DNA of 64,000 nt from Lucifuga dentata. Its lineage: Eukaryota; Chordata; Actinopteri; Ophidiiformes; Bythitidae. The position numbers and the translations under genes were made by a program. The notes under the pieces were generated by a model. It was not told the DNA's origin. It saw only the letters and a program-made list of their open reading frames with translations, and did not search any database. The stretch lies in NCBI GenBank assembly GCA_014773175.1, contig VXCM01002864.1, positions 62,180 to 126,179 on the forward strand, in the 5' to 3' direction. This document shows, one piece after another, positions 11,509 to 22,692 of the stretch. Each line of letters starts with the position of its first letter. The stretch's first letter is position 1.

Positions 11509-12979
11509 ACAAACAGAGATTTCTGCCTTTATAGCTATATGTAAATATCAGTTTCCTGCTGTTTGTCTGAAGATCCCTGAAGTCAGTCATAGGTGAATTG
11601 AATTATGTTTGTTTTTAGGCGTTTCTAAGCGACTACTGAAAGGTATATGTGACCTGAATCTGGGTCAAATTCAGCTTTTCACACTTTAATAATGGAGCCT
11701 GTCTCCTTTCAAACATCTTCATACAATGATCATTGTAAGATTTTGAATGATGGTGAAGGGAAGCCGGTGCCTGTAATGACTCAGCTGAGAAATAATCAGC
11801 GTGATCTGACTCCACTCAAACCCACTGAAAACCACGACGCCGTCTCAAACACACCGTGCCTCAGCGTCCACAGAAGTCTCAAAGTGGGCAGACTGCTAAT
11901 GCTTCCTGTGAGGATAGCATTTCTTTTACTTCGTTTTATATTCATACAATGTTAAAATATGTTAGGGATGAATTATTAAACAGGTAATGCTAATCAGGCT
12001 GAGACAAAAGTAGAGTCACTGTTTATGTCTTCATGTGAAATGGCTTATTATTCTCAAAATATAACCAAATTACCATCAATGAATATTAATTTTAAGGCAG
12101 ATAAGGAAAAGACAGTTGTGGAATTCATATAATTTCGTGGTAAAAATGCTTCAGAAGGTGTGACTGTGCAGCTGTGGAGGTTGTGTCGTTTTATTCTCGG
12201 TTATTTTATGTCCACAGCTCGTCTCCTGGGTGGGTGATGAGAGGACATATGAGAACAGTCAGGCTCCTCTTCACTATCGCTTCCATGATGAAGATTAAGA
12301 TGAGCGGGAAATGAACCTCATCTTTCAGCGTGATTAATGTCCACCAAGTGTAATTAAAGACTTTTTAGTTAATTTGCCTGTCTCTGCTCTTTGGCGACCA
12401 TTTTTAATCATTTCCTGTGAAAAACCTGTGTAATTGAATGTCTTCATTATGTCGACTGTAGCAACTGGAATTAAAAGCACGGTCAGTAATATACCTGTAA
12501 ATATTTTATGTGGGTGTTTTATGTTTTACTATTAGAATTCAACCAAATTCATTAAAGGTGAATACTAACACCAAAACTGATAATATTTTCATATTTGTGC
12601 TGATGTTCAGTCCTTCAATATTTATTCATTTACAGTAGTAGCAGAACTCAATTTTTTTTTAATTAAGTAAAAGTACTAAGATCAAAATTCAAAGTATTAG
12701 CTGTGAAAAGTGCTCGAAATAAATACATACTTCAAAATACATACGCATAAAAGCAAATTTTTAAAAAATGACGATAAAGTACTGAAATTTCTGCAGAAAA
12801 AAAGAAAACAAAAAATACACGTCCATCATATCATATCAATTTTTCTTTTCACAGAACTTTGCCACGAAAAAGCTGGACAGGAAGATATAAAATTTGGTTT
12901 GTGAATTTTTGAGAATTACCTGGAATCAAGAAATTTTGTTTATATGTATATTCAACATTAAAAGTAAAATTTATTGGGT
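11509..12979. other. Non-coding sequence, candidate conserved block at 12130-12480
   Basis: No gene is recognised. The 87-codon frame at 11692 and its minus-strand counterpart lack any domain. About 12130-12480 has balanced composition, several TAAT/ATTA words and no repeat similarity, a profile common in regulatory conserved elements. This is a suggestion only. Confidence 0.45.
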
Positions 12980-13285
12980 CCCCCCCCCCCCCCCCNNNNN
13001 NNNNNNNNNNNNNNNNNNNNNNNNNNNNNNNNNNNNNNNNNNNNNNNNNNNNNNNNNNNNNNNNNNNNNNNNNNNNNNNNNNNNNNNNNNNNNNNNNNNN
13101 NNNNNNNNNNNNNNNNNNNNNNNNNNNNNNNNNNNNNNNNNNNNNNNNNNNNNNNNNNNNNNNNNNNNNNNNNNNNNNNNNNNNNNNNNNNNNNNNNNNN
13201 NNNNNNNNNNNNNNNNNNNNNNNNNNNNNNNNNNNNNNNNNNNNNNNNNNNNNNNNNNNNNNNNNNNNNNNNNNNNNNNNNNNNN
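12980..13285. other. Assembly gap (290 N) preceded by poly(C)
   Basis: A run of 16 C at 12980-12995 leads into N from 12996 to 13285. Sequence resumes inside a TTAA-MITE, so the gap hides that element's left half. The long open frames over the gap consist of unknown residues and are not real. Confidence 0.97.
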
Positions 13286-13556
13286 GGGAATATAGTCCCA
13301 AAAGAAGACCTGCGTTTATGGAAAAATTTAAAGGACCGTGACTTCATAAGGCTGTGTAACTATTAGCAGGAGAAACATGGATTTTTAAGGTGGGTGTATC
13401 AGTTGAATATTTGATTTTGAAAGATTAAGAGATTTTGCAAAATATCAGGAAAGCTGAAATATGATTTTATCCTTTGGAAAATGATTGTCAGTAATGTAAC
13501 ACGTATGAAAATTGAATATATTAGGCTCAACCATGCAAAATGGTTGGTATGGTCCT
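13286..13556 (+). mobile_element. TTAA-MITE copy C, right half
   Basis: Starts at the gap edge with GGGAATATAGTCCC and continues collinearly with copy A to the right terminal repeat, ending GGTTGGTATGGTCCT before TTAA at 13557-13560. The left half is presumably in the gap. Confidence 0.85.
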
Positions 13557-13576
13557 TTAAATGTAACAAAAAGCAC

Positions 13577-13615
13577 ATTAAAAGATCACCATACCGGTGA
13601 TTTTGCTTGTTTACA
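13577..13615 (+). mobile_element. Possible isolated terminal end of the old MITE subfamily
   Basis: TTAAAAGATCACCATACC followed by GGTGATTTTGC and TTGTTTA resembles the first 35 bases of the old copy at 33891. Nothing of the interior follows. It may be a terminal-repeat relic or chance similarity. Confidence 0.35.
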
Positions 13616-14516
13616 CTTACCTGCACTGTACCTGCACAGGCCTGGTCTTAACTCTCCTAATTGTGAACATGAGTTGAATAATTTATGATTGAAACTTTGG
13701 GGCCCTGCAGCTCCCATTAGGAGCTCCCTGATGAGGAGCAGAACGACTCATCAGGATCGGCTGCCGTCTCTCCAACTGGGCAAATTACCACATGAAAAGT
13801 ATTACACCCGGCTTAATTACATTCAGCTCACAGCTGTAAGGCCAAATCTGAGACGCCCATGAAGGCATCGGCCAGCGGGGGTCAGCCGTCACTGCGGCCG
13901 CAGCACGGGACGCTTCAACTTTAGGTCTAATTGGTTGCTGTTGTTTCTACTTGCTTGTGTAATAAACCCTCATTATTTCCACAGCACAGGAATCATCGTT
14001 ACATTTATTTAAAGTCTCTGGAGTCTAAAGTCATTCTTGCAGTTTTAGTTTAAATGGATTTTATTTTATTTTTTATTTACAATGAAAAATCTGCACTGTA
14101 AAAAAAAATCTTTACTTTATAGGATGATAAATATATGGGATGACAAATCTTAATAAAATCATGTCCTGAAAGTTTGATTTTCTTAAAACAGAAAAAAATA
14201 CCAGAGAGATTATTAAACATGTTTTTAAGATTTTTCTAAAACTGCTATAGTAAAAAATAAATAAATAAAACAAAAGTCTGTAAAACAAGACAGAATGAAG
14301 ATCAATATTTCATCAAATTTTTCAAAAATTTTAGATTTGCGTATGTTCAAATTTGTTTATTCTTGGGATAAGCCCCTTGAGATGCAGCATCTCGTTTTCA
14401 AGAGGATCTCACTTTGAGAAAATTCTTTTAAAAAAACAAACAAAAAAACCCCCAAGATATTAATTCTACAAAAAATAAAATTAAATGTAAAAGCTTGAGA
14501 AAAATCCCAGGAATAA
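13616..14516. promoter_or_regulatory. Candidate conserved non-coding block at 13640-13990
   Basis: The first part has mixed composition with ATTA words and two short dyads: AGCTCC/GGAGCT near 13709-13725 and CCTGATGAG/CTCATCAGG at 13727-13755. It shows no repeat similarity and no coding signal. From about 14010 the sequence becomes A/T-rich, with a TCTGGAGTCTAAAGTCATT block near 14018 shared with the foldback at 53459, and a possible LINE tail near 14340-14420. Regulatory function is inference. Confidence 0.35.
14340..14420 (+). mobile_element. Possible LINE 3' tail relic
   Basis: The order CTTGGGATAAGCCCCTTGAG, ATGCAGCATCTCGTTTTCAA, then GAGGATC resembles a tail sequence seen in fish LINE 3' ends. 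No ORF or terminal repeat is attached. Weak assignment from memory of the motif. Confidence 0.3.
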
Positions 14517-14517
14517 A

Positions 14518-14970
14518 TTCTACATACAGGTTACTGACAATCATTTCCCAAAGGATAAAACCATATTTCAGCTTTCCTGGTATTTTGCAAAATCTTTTAA
14601 TCTTTCAAAATCAAATATTCAAAAAATTGATGTTTCGTCTTCTTTTGGGACTATATTTCCCGGTGGAGGCATACATTCACTCTTGTTGTGCTTAAATGCT
14701 AAAATAACTAAACTTCTAAAAAAAAAAAAACCTGAATACACGTCTTGTTGGTGATGATGGATTACCTATCCCAAGAACGTTTACAGTATCAACAAGTTGA
14801 TTTTAATAGCAGAATGAACTGAAACCAATGGAGGTCTGGAAGGTAGGAAAAACATTTTTAATTCACCATTCCAGTAGTATGCTTTGGGAAATGATTGTCA
14901 GTAATGTAACGTGTATGAATGAAAATTGAAAATATTAGACTCAAACATGCAAAATAGATGGTATGGTCCT
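14518..14970 (-). mobile_element. TTAA-MITE copy D, truncated with internal deletion
   Basis: Begins within the left terminal repeat at TTACTGACAATCATTTCCC, lacking the outermost bases, and ends with an intact GATGGTATGGTCCT before TTAA at 14971-14974. Compared with copies E and H it lacks roughly 80 bp between the AAAATTGATGTTTC block and the TCTTCTTTTGGGACTATA block. Confidence 0.82.
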
Positions 14971-14974
14971 TTAA

Positions 14975-16085
14975 TCTACGATTGTGACTTTTGTTGTTTG
15001 TTTACGTTCTTGGCAGAAATGACTTTTCACTTCAGAGAAGGAATATTTTGTCTTTTCTCATTGGTTTCTTGGAGGAAAAGATGATTGTATGCAGCCATAT
15101 TCTAATTATATGACCATGAATACATTTTTCAGCTGTATCTTGTAAATGTTGATGGCAGGAACCTGTTTGTCTCAGACTCGAACCTCTGCGTCTCTCAGTT
15201 TCTCCAGGATGAAAATATTTCAGCTGTCAGACCACCGGCGTCTTCGCTACGTTGGATTAACTTCACTCAACATTCTGTAGTCATTTAACAACAAAACTAA
15301 ATCTGGTGTGAGGCGTGCATGCAGGTCTCACACACATTTAGCTAATTAAAGTGAAATGGGGCAGATAATAGCTTTAAAAAACATTTTCACCACTTAATGA
15401 GCTTATTATTTACTATGAAAAGGAATCTGTCACCAGCAGCCCACCCAGTCTAATTCCACCCTGCTGCGTGGAGTCTCACCATCCATAAATTTCAGTGGCT
15501 GAAGAAATATTATCACAACTAATGAAATAATGCTTAGCCCACTCTAACAGTCAGAGGGCCCCTCTGGGCGAATCATCTGAAGCCACTGTGGGAGGAAGGT
15601 AATTAAAAGACAAACCCAATGAAATTATCATCTGCGGAGATGAGGTCCTCGGCAGAATGCACATGTAATTAAAAAAATAAAGTTATTGCAGTTTTATGAT
15701 GATGTCAGGCTTTTCATATGCCATTGATGTTTTTCCATTAGGAGTTAGAAATGATGTTAGGGTGTCAGAGTTAAAGATGGGGTCACTCATGCATTGGCTT
15801 ATTGCTTCTAAAGGCTCTCTGTAGCCCTCCTCATTTACATTCAGAGGCTGAGACGATGCCAGCTATGTTGATTTAATGAATTATCTCAGTCTGCTGCAGC
15901 ACTGTAATAACTTAACTCCTTTACTTTCTCTTCTTCCAGGGCAGCGAGAGGAATGTTTTCATCGCTCTGATTCTGTTTCTGTTTGTCAGAGAATAGCATT
16001 CATTTTCTGGTTATAATCGCAAATCATCTTGAAATCAGGAGACAACAGAGAGACAGAGTGCGGAAACTGATCCTAAAAATATTCT
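14975..16085. promoter_or_regulatory. Candidate conserved non-coding region
   Basis: About 15470-15960 has mixed composition, a near-palindrome CAGAGGGCCCCTCTG near 15552, and several TAATTA/ATTA words without repeat similarity. No exon is recognised. The features are typical of vertebrate developmental enhancers but prove nothing without alignment. Confidence 0.35.
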
Positions 16086-16582
16086 CCCGTCGTTTCCTCC
16101 CGTATTCTAAAGTCAGTTTTGCAGTTTAATGTCATTACCTTATCCTGTAAAAAAAATAATAATAATAATTAAAAAAATAAATAAATATGTGATTAAAACC
16201 CATTTTAACCTATTCTTAGAAATTTAGAATTTTTAAAATGAATGCTTGATTCTGAAATGTTCTAGAAAATAAATGTCTCAGACAGTAAAAAAAAATAAAT
16301 TAATAAAGAACAGGGGAAAAAAATCTAAAATGACTCTACTATGAAAATATATGAAAAAAAAAAAACATTTCTGCACTGTAGTTTGACCTTCTTCATCTTT
16401 GTTCAATGGAGTCTTTCCGTGTTTCTGCCATTTTTCTGGCCTTTTTTTTTTTGGTTGCTGTTTCTTGACTTGGCAGAAATATCAAGTTTTTCCTAAAAAA
16501 AAAAAAAGTGTTTTAGGTGCCACTAAAAGTCAAATTCAGTAAGAGTAGAATTACAAAGATAACTTTAGACTCCAGAGGGTTA
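16086..16582. repeat. Possible old interspersed repeat
   Basis: Starts near a TATTCTAAAGTCAGTTTTGC block and ends with ACTTTAGACTCCAGAGGGTTAA, which are inverted versions of the arms of the foldback at 53459-53592. The middle is A-rich. This may be a longer relative of that foldback with diverged arms. Class unknown. Confidence 0.4.
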
Positions 16583-16943
16583 ATTGCCCAAATTTATCAG
16601 GCCTTTTCTCTAATAAGCAAAGTCTTCCTCAGTCAGAAGCAGAGAGTTTACTGAAAGTCTGTCCTCTCTAATGAGAAGGTTCAGGTCATTCTCAACGCAC
16701 CAAGGAAAACTGAGAAAATGGTGCGGCGAGAGATTTTTAAGTGATTTATGAACTGGAAGGTGCCAATTAGTGCAGCACAAAGTAGCCACATTATAGACGG
16801 TGGGGGCAGATGCTGCTGCAGTGAAGCTGACCGTTAGAGCAGCTGATGGCTCCATCGATCAAGAAAGGATTTCAGCCTCAGAATGAATTACACTGTCACC
16901 ACGTTTGCCACAGAGCGAAGGAGAACTGGGTCAACTGGATGTC
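16583..16943. other. Non-coding spacer
   Basis: No gene, RNA or transposon is recognised. The 81-codon minus-strand frame here has no domain. Confidence 0.45.
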
Positions 16944-17070
16944 TGAGTGTGTGTGTGTGTGTGTGTGTGTGTGCATGCATGGGGCCTCTTCAGACACTTT
17001 GAAGCGNTGAGTGTGTGTGTGTGTGTGTGTGTGTGTGCATGCATGGGGCCTCTTCAGACACTTTGAAGCG
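16944..17070. other. False 63-bp duplication around single N at 17007
   Basis: Bases 16944-17006, a TG tract followed by GCATGCATGGGGCCTC and a short tail, recur identically at 17008-17070. Same contig-overlap artefact as at 6944. The frames crossing it are spurious. Confidence 0.9.
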
Positions 17071-18324
17071 TCTGATAGGTCAGAGCAGATCACTGTCATT
17101 GTTGCGACCCGTCTCGGTTTTGATCTCTGACATGAAAATGACAGAGAGCTGGAGAATCAAAGGTAATGCGCCATCAATCCATTCCCCCGTGACAGCTGGA
17201 GAGAAAACAAAAAAGGGCCGCATGCAGGATTTATATAAGCTGTTTCATCTGCACAGCAGAAATCTAAAGAAAAAAAAGACGTTTTTGGGAAGGCAATGCA
17301 AGCTAACCTTGTCAGATTGAGAACAAGCCAGCAAGCGAACCTGAAGGCGTCACCCACCGACAGCTTTACCACACGTTACAATCCTCACTTTTTTTCCCAT
17401 TCTTCACCCACCTTCCTTTCAGCTTCCGCCTGACCCAAAACGCCCTTTCCTCCTCATTTGTATTTATCATCCGACACTTGTTTCATATTTTCTCCTGGTT
17501 TTGCCGACACACGAAAAATAATGTCTGCTTTGGAGCAATTAATGCTGGCATGTTGTTCCTCGTCTTTGCTATGCACGTTGTGTATGAATACCTAAAGGTC
17601 AGCAGAGGCATTTATGGGCCTGTTCCTCCATTATTCATTCTAAGTGTGTAGTTTGACACCCGTGTCCCTCCCGGGGTCTCCTGGGAGTCATTTTTCTCTT
17701 CAAAGAGATGCATGGATGCAAAGCTGGAGCCCGACAGGACTTTTACTGAAATCCAAGTGCCTCCGTTAGAAAAGTCTGCGGCATCGGCTTGTGTGTGTAT
17801 TGATGTCATTTGTCATGAAGTGTTGTTTCTTGTGAGGACACATGGCAGGAGGCGTTGATCAAGCTGGTGGCGACTGCTTGCTAACACACTTCATCCCGGT
17901 GTGTGTTTTTCTGTGTTCACTATTGGGTGGCCGCTGACACATGATAATTCACGATAATATATTCTTATTCAAGTCTGAGGCATGTCACCTGTAAATATCC
18001 TGATCTAACGTGTTTTATTTAATCATAATTCTATCACATTTTCAGGTCCCCAGCAATCAGAAACAGATCATTATTCAGCTTCCTGTAGGTTTATACTTAC
18101 ACAAAATCTTTCTCAAACATTAGCATTATCTGATGATGATGTCTGCACAGCTAAATCTGAGCTACATCTCCTGCAATCTGTTCTTTTTCCTGTGGCCCCT
18201 CCCCTTTTCCCATGTTCTCCTGCAGGAGATATTTGATCATAATCAACCCTTTAATGATGTAATTTTATTCTGTTCTGCCTGCACATGTCCATCTAAAGTG
18301 TTTATTGTATTGGTCCTTACTTAA
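17071..18324. other. Non-coding sequence, no gene seen
   Basis: Mixed-composition sequence without recognisable repeats. Frames are at most 101 codons, and the longest runs out of the false duplication. Could hold regulatory sequence. Confidence 0.45.
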
Positions 18325-18437
18325 ACAGATTTCCCCATTTTCTTATTTTCATTTAGGAGATTTATTTTGAATGTAATGTAAGGAAAAACACATCGATCCA
18401 CTTCTGCTGCAGCACCGCTGTGCACATGGAGTGAAAT
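18325..18437. repeat. Dispersed repeat family 1, copy 2
   Basis: Diverged counterpart of 10415-10545 with the same ordered blocks (ACAGATTTCC, TTCTTATTTTCAT, AAAAACACATCGATC, CTGTGCACATGGAGTGAAA). Same orientation as copy 1. Confidence 0.5.
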
Positions 18438-18627
18438 TCTAATTTTATCCACCACCAACACAACGCAGACTCAGATATTATGTTTACATAAACAAACTTA
18501 CATTAAAAATTAACATCATCCAGAGCAGAGAAAACATTCTGTTGCATCGGGTTCCTGGCCATTCTTCAAACATGAATTATTATGGACTAACATATAACTT
18601 TAATTCATTTAACTAATTTCAGTTGTG

Positions 18628-18661
18628 TTTTTTTTTTTTTTTTNTTTTTTTTTTTTTTTTT
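18628..18661. other. Poly(T) split by single N at 18644
   Basis: 16 T before and 17 T after an isolated N. Assembly break in a homopolymer. Confidence 0.85.
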
Positions 18662-18744
18662 GTTGTTGTTTTTTGGAATGTGTTGAGAATTATGATGTTT
18701 ATTTATATGTTGTTGTTTGTTTGTTTTTGTTTACTTTTTGAAAC

Positions 18745-18870
18745 AGGATGCTTTGAACATCTGGCCAGGGACTACAGATGAAAATTAGCCGCTGGCTAAC
18801 TCTGGTACATTTACAGAAATGTTTATTAATGTACACTGTCCCTGTAATAAATAAATAAATAAATAAATAA
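18745..18870 (+). mobile_element. LINE 3' tail with (AAAT)n
   Basis: GGCCAGGGACTACAGATGAA, AAATTAGCCGCTGGCTAACT, then TGTCCCTGTAATAAATAAAT, ending in an AAAT microsatellite. This is a recognised 3' UTR layout of a fish LINE family, whose retrotransposition ends in a simple tail. No ORF is attached, so this is a 5'-truncated insertion. Confidence 0.55.
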
Positions 18871-20270
18871 ACAGTGTGGCGACCGTGAATGTGGCATGTT
18901 CTTTGCAGTGTTGGGTGTTAGAGTTATGCTATGGTAATTCCTCTTCATTTGCACAGCATAAATTACATTTTCAGCGTGACAGCAGAGCTTGCCCTGCACA
19001 GCAGCCCATAGCCAGTCAAATTATTAATTTAATATCCGAGAACGCAGTTCATTTGTCTGTCTGGCTGTAAGGGAATTGAAATACTAATAAAATGGCTCCT
19101 CTTAAACTGCAGTCATGAATTGTGGATTTGTTTCTTTGTTGTATTTTTTTCTGGTTTACCTAGAGGACCAGGTGATGATAATTTGGATGAAGATGAATTA
19201 CAATTCTAATAATATAGTTTAAGAGATGTCTCTTTAAGGCAATTAAGCAACACAGATGATAAAGAAAAGACATTCATCCTCAGAGCTCTGCATATGATGA
19301 TTAATGTTGTCAGCCAGAACAGGAACTATGCAAATAAGCAATTGTAAAAGGATTACACAAATCCATCATTCTATATGCCAGAAATCCTTGCATTGTCAAC
19401 ACAATAGATGACAAATCCACGAAGGCCAAAGGACAAGAGGTAGAGATTGTGCTTGTTGTGTGACATTGCAGAAGTGGGATCAGGGATTGTTATGCACACG
19501 GTGAAGTCACTGACATCACGGCTCCAAGGTGACAAAAAGACAGTCCAAGTCACTTCCACCAAACAAACTCCTTCCCTCAGTGACTTCAGTTTCAAGCATT
19601 CTTAGAGTTTTAGGAATTAAAACACCTCTGCAACCTCTTGTCCTAATAATTTGTTTCTATATAATTATTTTGCATTGACAAAATCCATTTTTTTGTGGTT
19701 CTGCAGCGATGATGGGTCTGTATCTGATGCTTGTGAAGTAAGATCTACATCTGGTCCATCTGTGTTTCGACCTTCACCTGTGGTCATGAACTCTGGGTGA
19801 TAGGCTTGGCCGGTTCACCGACTCATCGATACAAAGATTCAATTCTTAGTCCATGAATCGGTGATCTGGGTCACAGCTGTAACTGAACCATATACTTCCA
19901 GTTCATTCTGGTTTGTGGTATAAATGCATGAGATTCACTATATTTATATACCTTTTCTTTCACAACATCCCGTCTTTGAGATTAATCAATATATTCTCAC
20001 TCTAACCATAAAACTAATGTCTGTTTGGCTCAGCAATGTAGTTTGTGTGGGCGCAAAGACTGCTAAAGTGGCATTTGATGTAGCGTACATGAGCGTCCAC
20101 AAGGGGGGGCAGCTCACACTCACCAAGAGGCTTAGACAGGTCTTCTCAGGACGATTGGACTGATCCGATTCTTGTAAATGAGTCAAACTTTCCATGTCTA
20201 CTGGGTGATCTAAACGAGATCACGGTTATGGCCATATGACTTTCCTCCAAATGGTATCAGGATTCACTTT
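18871..20270. promoter_or_regulatory. Non-coding sequence with candidate conserved block
   Basis: About 18930-19360 lacks repeats and has several TAAT/ATTA motifs and a GCAAAT-like site (ATGCAAATAAGCAATT near 19327), so it could be a conserved element. About 19795-20180 may be diverged transposon sequence but no ends were found. No gene recognised. Confidence 0.35.
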
Positions 20271-20271
20271 C

Positions 20272-20794
20272 AGCCTGTTTCAAACGAGAAATGGTGAGCA
20301 TTGTGCTGAGCTGAGCGTTGCATTATTATGTATTTGGAGCTTTGCTGTGACTCTCAACCTGGTCAGATTCTCCGCTTTGCGCTCGAGTTCAACCAAATTC
20401 AACTTTAACCTGTCTGCACTGACCTTTCCAAATACACAGCCAATGAGAGAATACTTGTATATAACCTAAGCAGAACCCAGCAATGTAGAAGCTGATCATC
20501 TTTCCTGAGTTGTACAGGGCACCTTTTAAATCGTGTCATGGTTCTGGGTGAAAAGACGATTACATAGTGAATTGTCAGCAATCACACAGGGCTACCAGAT
20601 TAGTGAACTGTAAATTAGCACATAATGTACGATCATATTGGCTGTGTCTACCCCTGGATGCTTCTCGATGATGCATGTTGCTATGGCAGCACTCCATTCC
20701 ACACTCGTGCAGGGCATTAGGAATGTAGGCAGCAAGCTGAGCCTCATGTAGATCGCTCTCTGTGGTGCAAAGACCACTGATGTGAGACCAGCCT
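20272..20794. mobile_element. Harbinger-like element, copy 1 (diverged)
   Basis: Aligns in order with 38843-40085 once the nested insertion in that copy is removed. Shared blocks are AGCCTGTTTCAAA at the left, a GTTCAACCAAATTCAACTTT block, CCAATGAGAGAAT, a block near 20580 shared with the area around 39160, GTAGATCGCTCTCTGTGG, and the right end TGTGAGACCAGCCT. Ends form imperfect inverted repeats. Family assignment is from general resemblance to fish PIF/Harbinger sequences and is tentative. Target duplication not resolved. Confidence 0.45.
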
Positions 20795-20995
20795 CAGGAT
20801 CAAGGTGAACATTAGAAGCTCAGACATCAGGAGGAGCACAGAGTCCAAACGCTGCGTACTGGAAGATGCCAGTTAGGGCAGTTTCAGCATCTAGTCAGGA
20901 TACAGCCTGAATGCCTACCAGGGGATGCATTGTGGGCACGTCCGACTGGGAGACCACGGGGCAGACCCAGAATATGCTATGTATACATATGCATA

Positions 20996-21439
20996 CACAG
21001 GATGGGGTCCAAAAGTCTGAGACCACATCAAAAATCTGTGATGTTTTCCATGTAAATCTGGAAATAATCNGGGTCCAAAAGTCTGAGACCACATCAAAAA
21101 TCTGTGATGTTTTCCATGTAAATCTGGAAATAATCATTTGGTACATTGCCACATCATGCTGGGATAATTTGGCTCATCAGATTTTGCACAAACTTGTGGA
21201 GTCCATGCTAGCTGGAGTGATGCTGTCATTAAAGCTAAAGAGGGGCATATCAAATACTAAGATATTCTGACATTCATACCAAATACTAAGATATTCTGAT
21301 ATTCATGGACATTTTTCAAAGATTCAACTTTTCACTCTAATTGTTAAGATGATATTAAAATTTGTAATGAAAAATCTTGTATTAACTTCAAAAATAATGT
21401 AAAATAGAAGCATTTTCACAGTGGTCTCAGGTCTCAGAC

Positions 21440-21440
<1 letters not shown>
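20996..21440 (+). mobile_element. Tc1/mariner remnant
   Basis: The left end reads GGGGTCCAAAAGTCTGAGAC and the right end holds the inverse CACAGTGGTCTCAG, a terminal pair known from fish Tc1-like elements. From 21160 the frame WDNLAHQILHKLVESM and following residues match the carboxy end of Tc1 transposase. The catalytic domain is deleted. The false duplication at 21005-21135 lies inside, so true length is about 66 bp shorter. A 29-bp imperfect tandem repeat lies at 21251-21308. The right terminus degenerates into a CT microsatellite. Confidence 0.75.
21005..21135. other. False 65-bp duplication around single N at 21070
   Basis: Bases 21005-21069 recur exactly at 21071-21135. Same contig-overlap artefact. 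It duplicates part of the Tc1 terminal repeat and creates a spurious longer frame. Confidence 0.9.

Positions 21441-21470
<30 letters not shown>
21440..21470. repeat. (CT)n microsatellite
   Basis: CT dinucleotide tract replacing the expected outer end of the Tc1 terminal repeat. A short TA tract follows near 21490-21504. Confidence 0.9.
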
Positions 21471-21471
<1 letters not shown>

Positions 21472-22300
21472 ATGTGTACATATACTGTGTGTATATATAT
21501 ATATCCCATCTCTTATGGTTGTTAAGTACATTACTTGAGTGAATACACTTTATTATTTTCCACCTCTGAGAATGTCCCCCCACTTCCTGTTGTGGAACAA
21601 ACATTATGAATAGATGTGAATCAAATATATGCAAAAATGCAGCAAATATCTACATCTGATATAATTCTTGGGAAACTGGGTTGACTCGTGAAGTCTCCCT
21701 ACAGAGTAAGGAACTGGTTTACTTAGAAGTCCCAGTTTAGACAGACGGTTAAAGAGTGATCGTAGTGAAAAGTGATCACACCAAGAAAAAGTTCACAACT
21801 GAACAACAGTAAACGTAAAACTTCAGCCTTTCAGCAGCTGCTTTGCTTTACAATAAAAACATAAGCAACAATAACATACTCTCTAGACACTAATTTCTTT
21901 TTAAACGCAAATTTAATTTCATCTGTCTAGATGAATTTATTTCACCTCGTTGTGGTACAGAAGCGTTTCAGGCACTTAACATGTATTCCGTTTGTCGCCG
22001 CCGTTGTTTAAATACCACTACATTAACCTTTTGATTAAGATAAAGAGCCAAACAAATGCTGGCAGACCCTGTGGGATCCCTGTTGTAAACACTTGACTGA
22101 GTAGGAGTGATCGGAAAGCTGCTGGACCCATTAGCCTCCCAGTCAGATCTATCTTAGACCATGGAGGACCAGCAGACACGCTGTCAGAGGCCAAAGCAAA
22201 ACTGATCCATTGTAATTGCATCCTCTGTGAAGTTAATGACTTTTTAAGGCAGAGGGGCCACCACTGTTTCGCATTCTGACGGAGATATGTAAACGACCTT
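21471..22300. other. Non-coding spacer
   Basis: No gene or transposon end recognised. The 105-codon minus-strand frame at 22018-22335 starts in the CA repeat and has no domain. Confidence 0.45.
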
Positions 22301-22301
22301 G

Positions 22302-22337
<36 letters not shown>
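22302..22337. repeat. (CA)n microsatellite
   Basis: About 16 CA units with one TA interruption. A T-run of 21 lies further on at 22510-22530. Confidence 0.95.
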
Positions 22338-22340
<3 letters not shown>

Positions 22341-22555
22341 AATTGTAGGTTAGACAGCTGTCTTTATGGATGAGCTTCTCTTCCTTAAATGTCTCTGAAC
22401 TAAGGGTGTAGGCTACGCTTGCAGAGGTGACCAGCACTATGCTGCTACTGTGAACGGGTCGCGTTAAAATGTCAGGATCTGTCATCAGGTATTGCGGCAG
22501 ATTGATGGATTTTTTTTTTTTTTTTTTTTTGTTGTCAACACTTTATAAACAAAAT

Positions 22556-22692
22556 CTGAGGAGACAGGGCATTCTGTGACTCCTTCTCTCTGACCATATT
22601 CAAAAACTCACTAAAAACACATCATTTTAAAGCTGCTTTTAAAGATTAATGTGTTGCTATAATACATTACCTAATATTTTATTATGTCTTAA
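22556..22692 (+). pseudogene. LINE ORF2 C-terminus and 3' UTR, first part
   Basis: The frame from 22578 reads DSFSLTIFKNSLKTHHFKAA, then FKD and a stop at 22647-22649. This is the usual last segment of a fish LINE reverse transcriptase ORF (Asp-Ser ... Phe-Lys-x-Ser-Leu-Lys-Thr-His). The 3' UTR follows and is interrupted at TTAA (22689-22692) by MITE copy E; it resumes at 23287. Confidence 0.65.

Noticed and set aside
12849..13366. Long frames of 129-150 codons on both strands
   Set aside because: Most residues are unknown because the frames cross 290 N.
20911..21270. 119-codon frame as an intact gene
   Set aside because: It runs through a false duplication; only the last third is real Tc1 transposase remnant.
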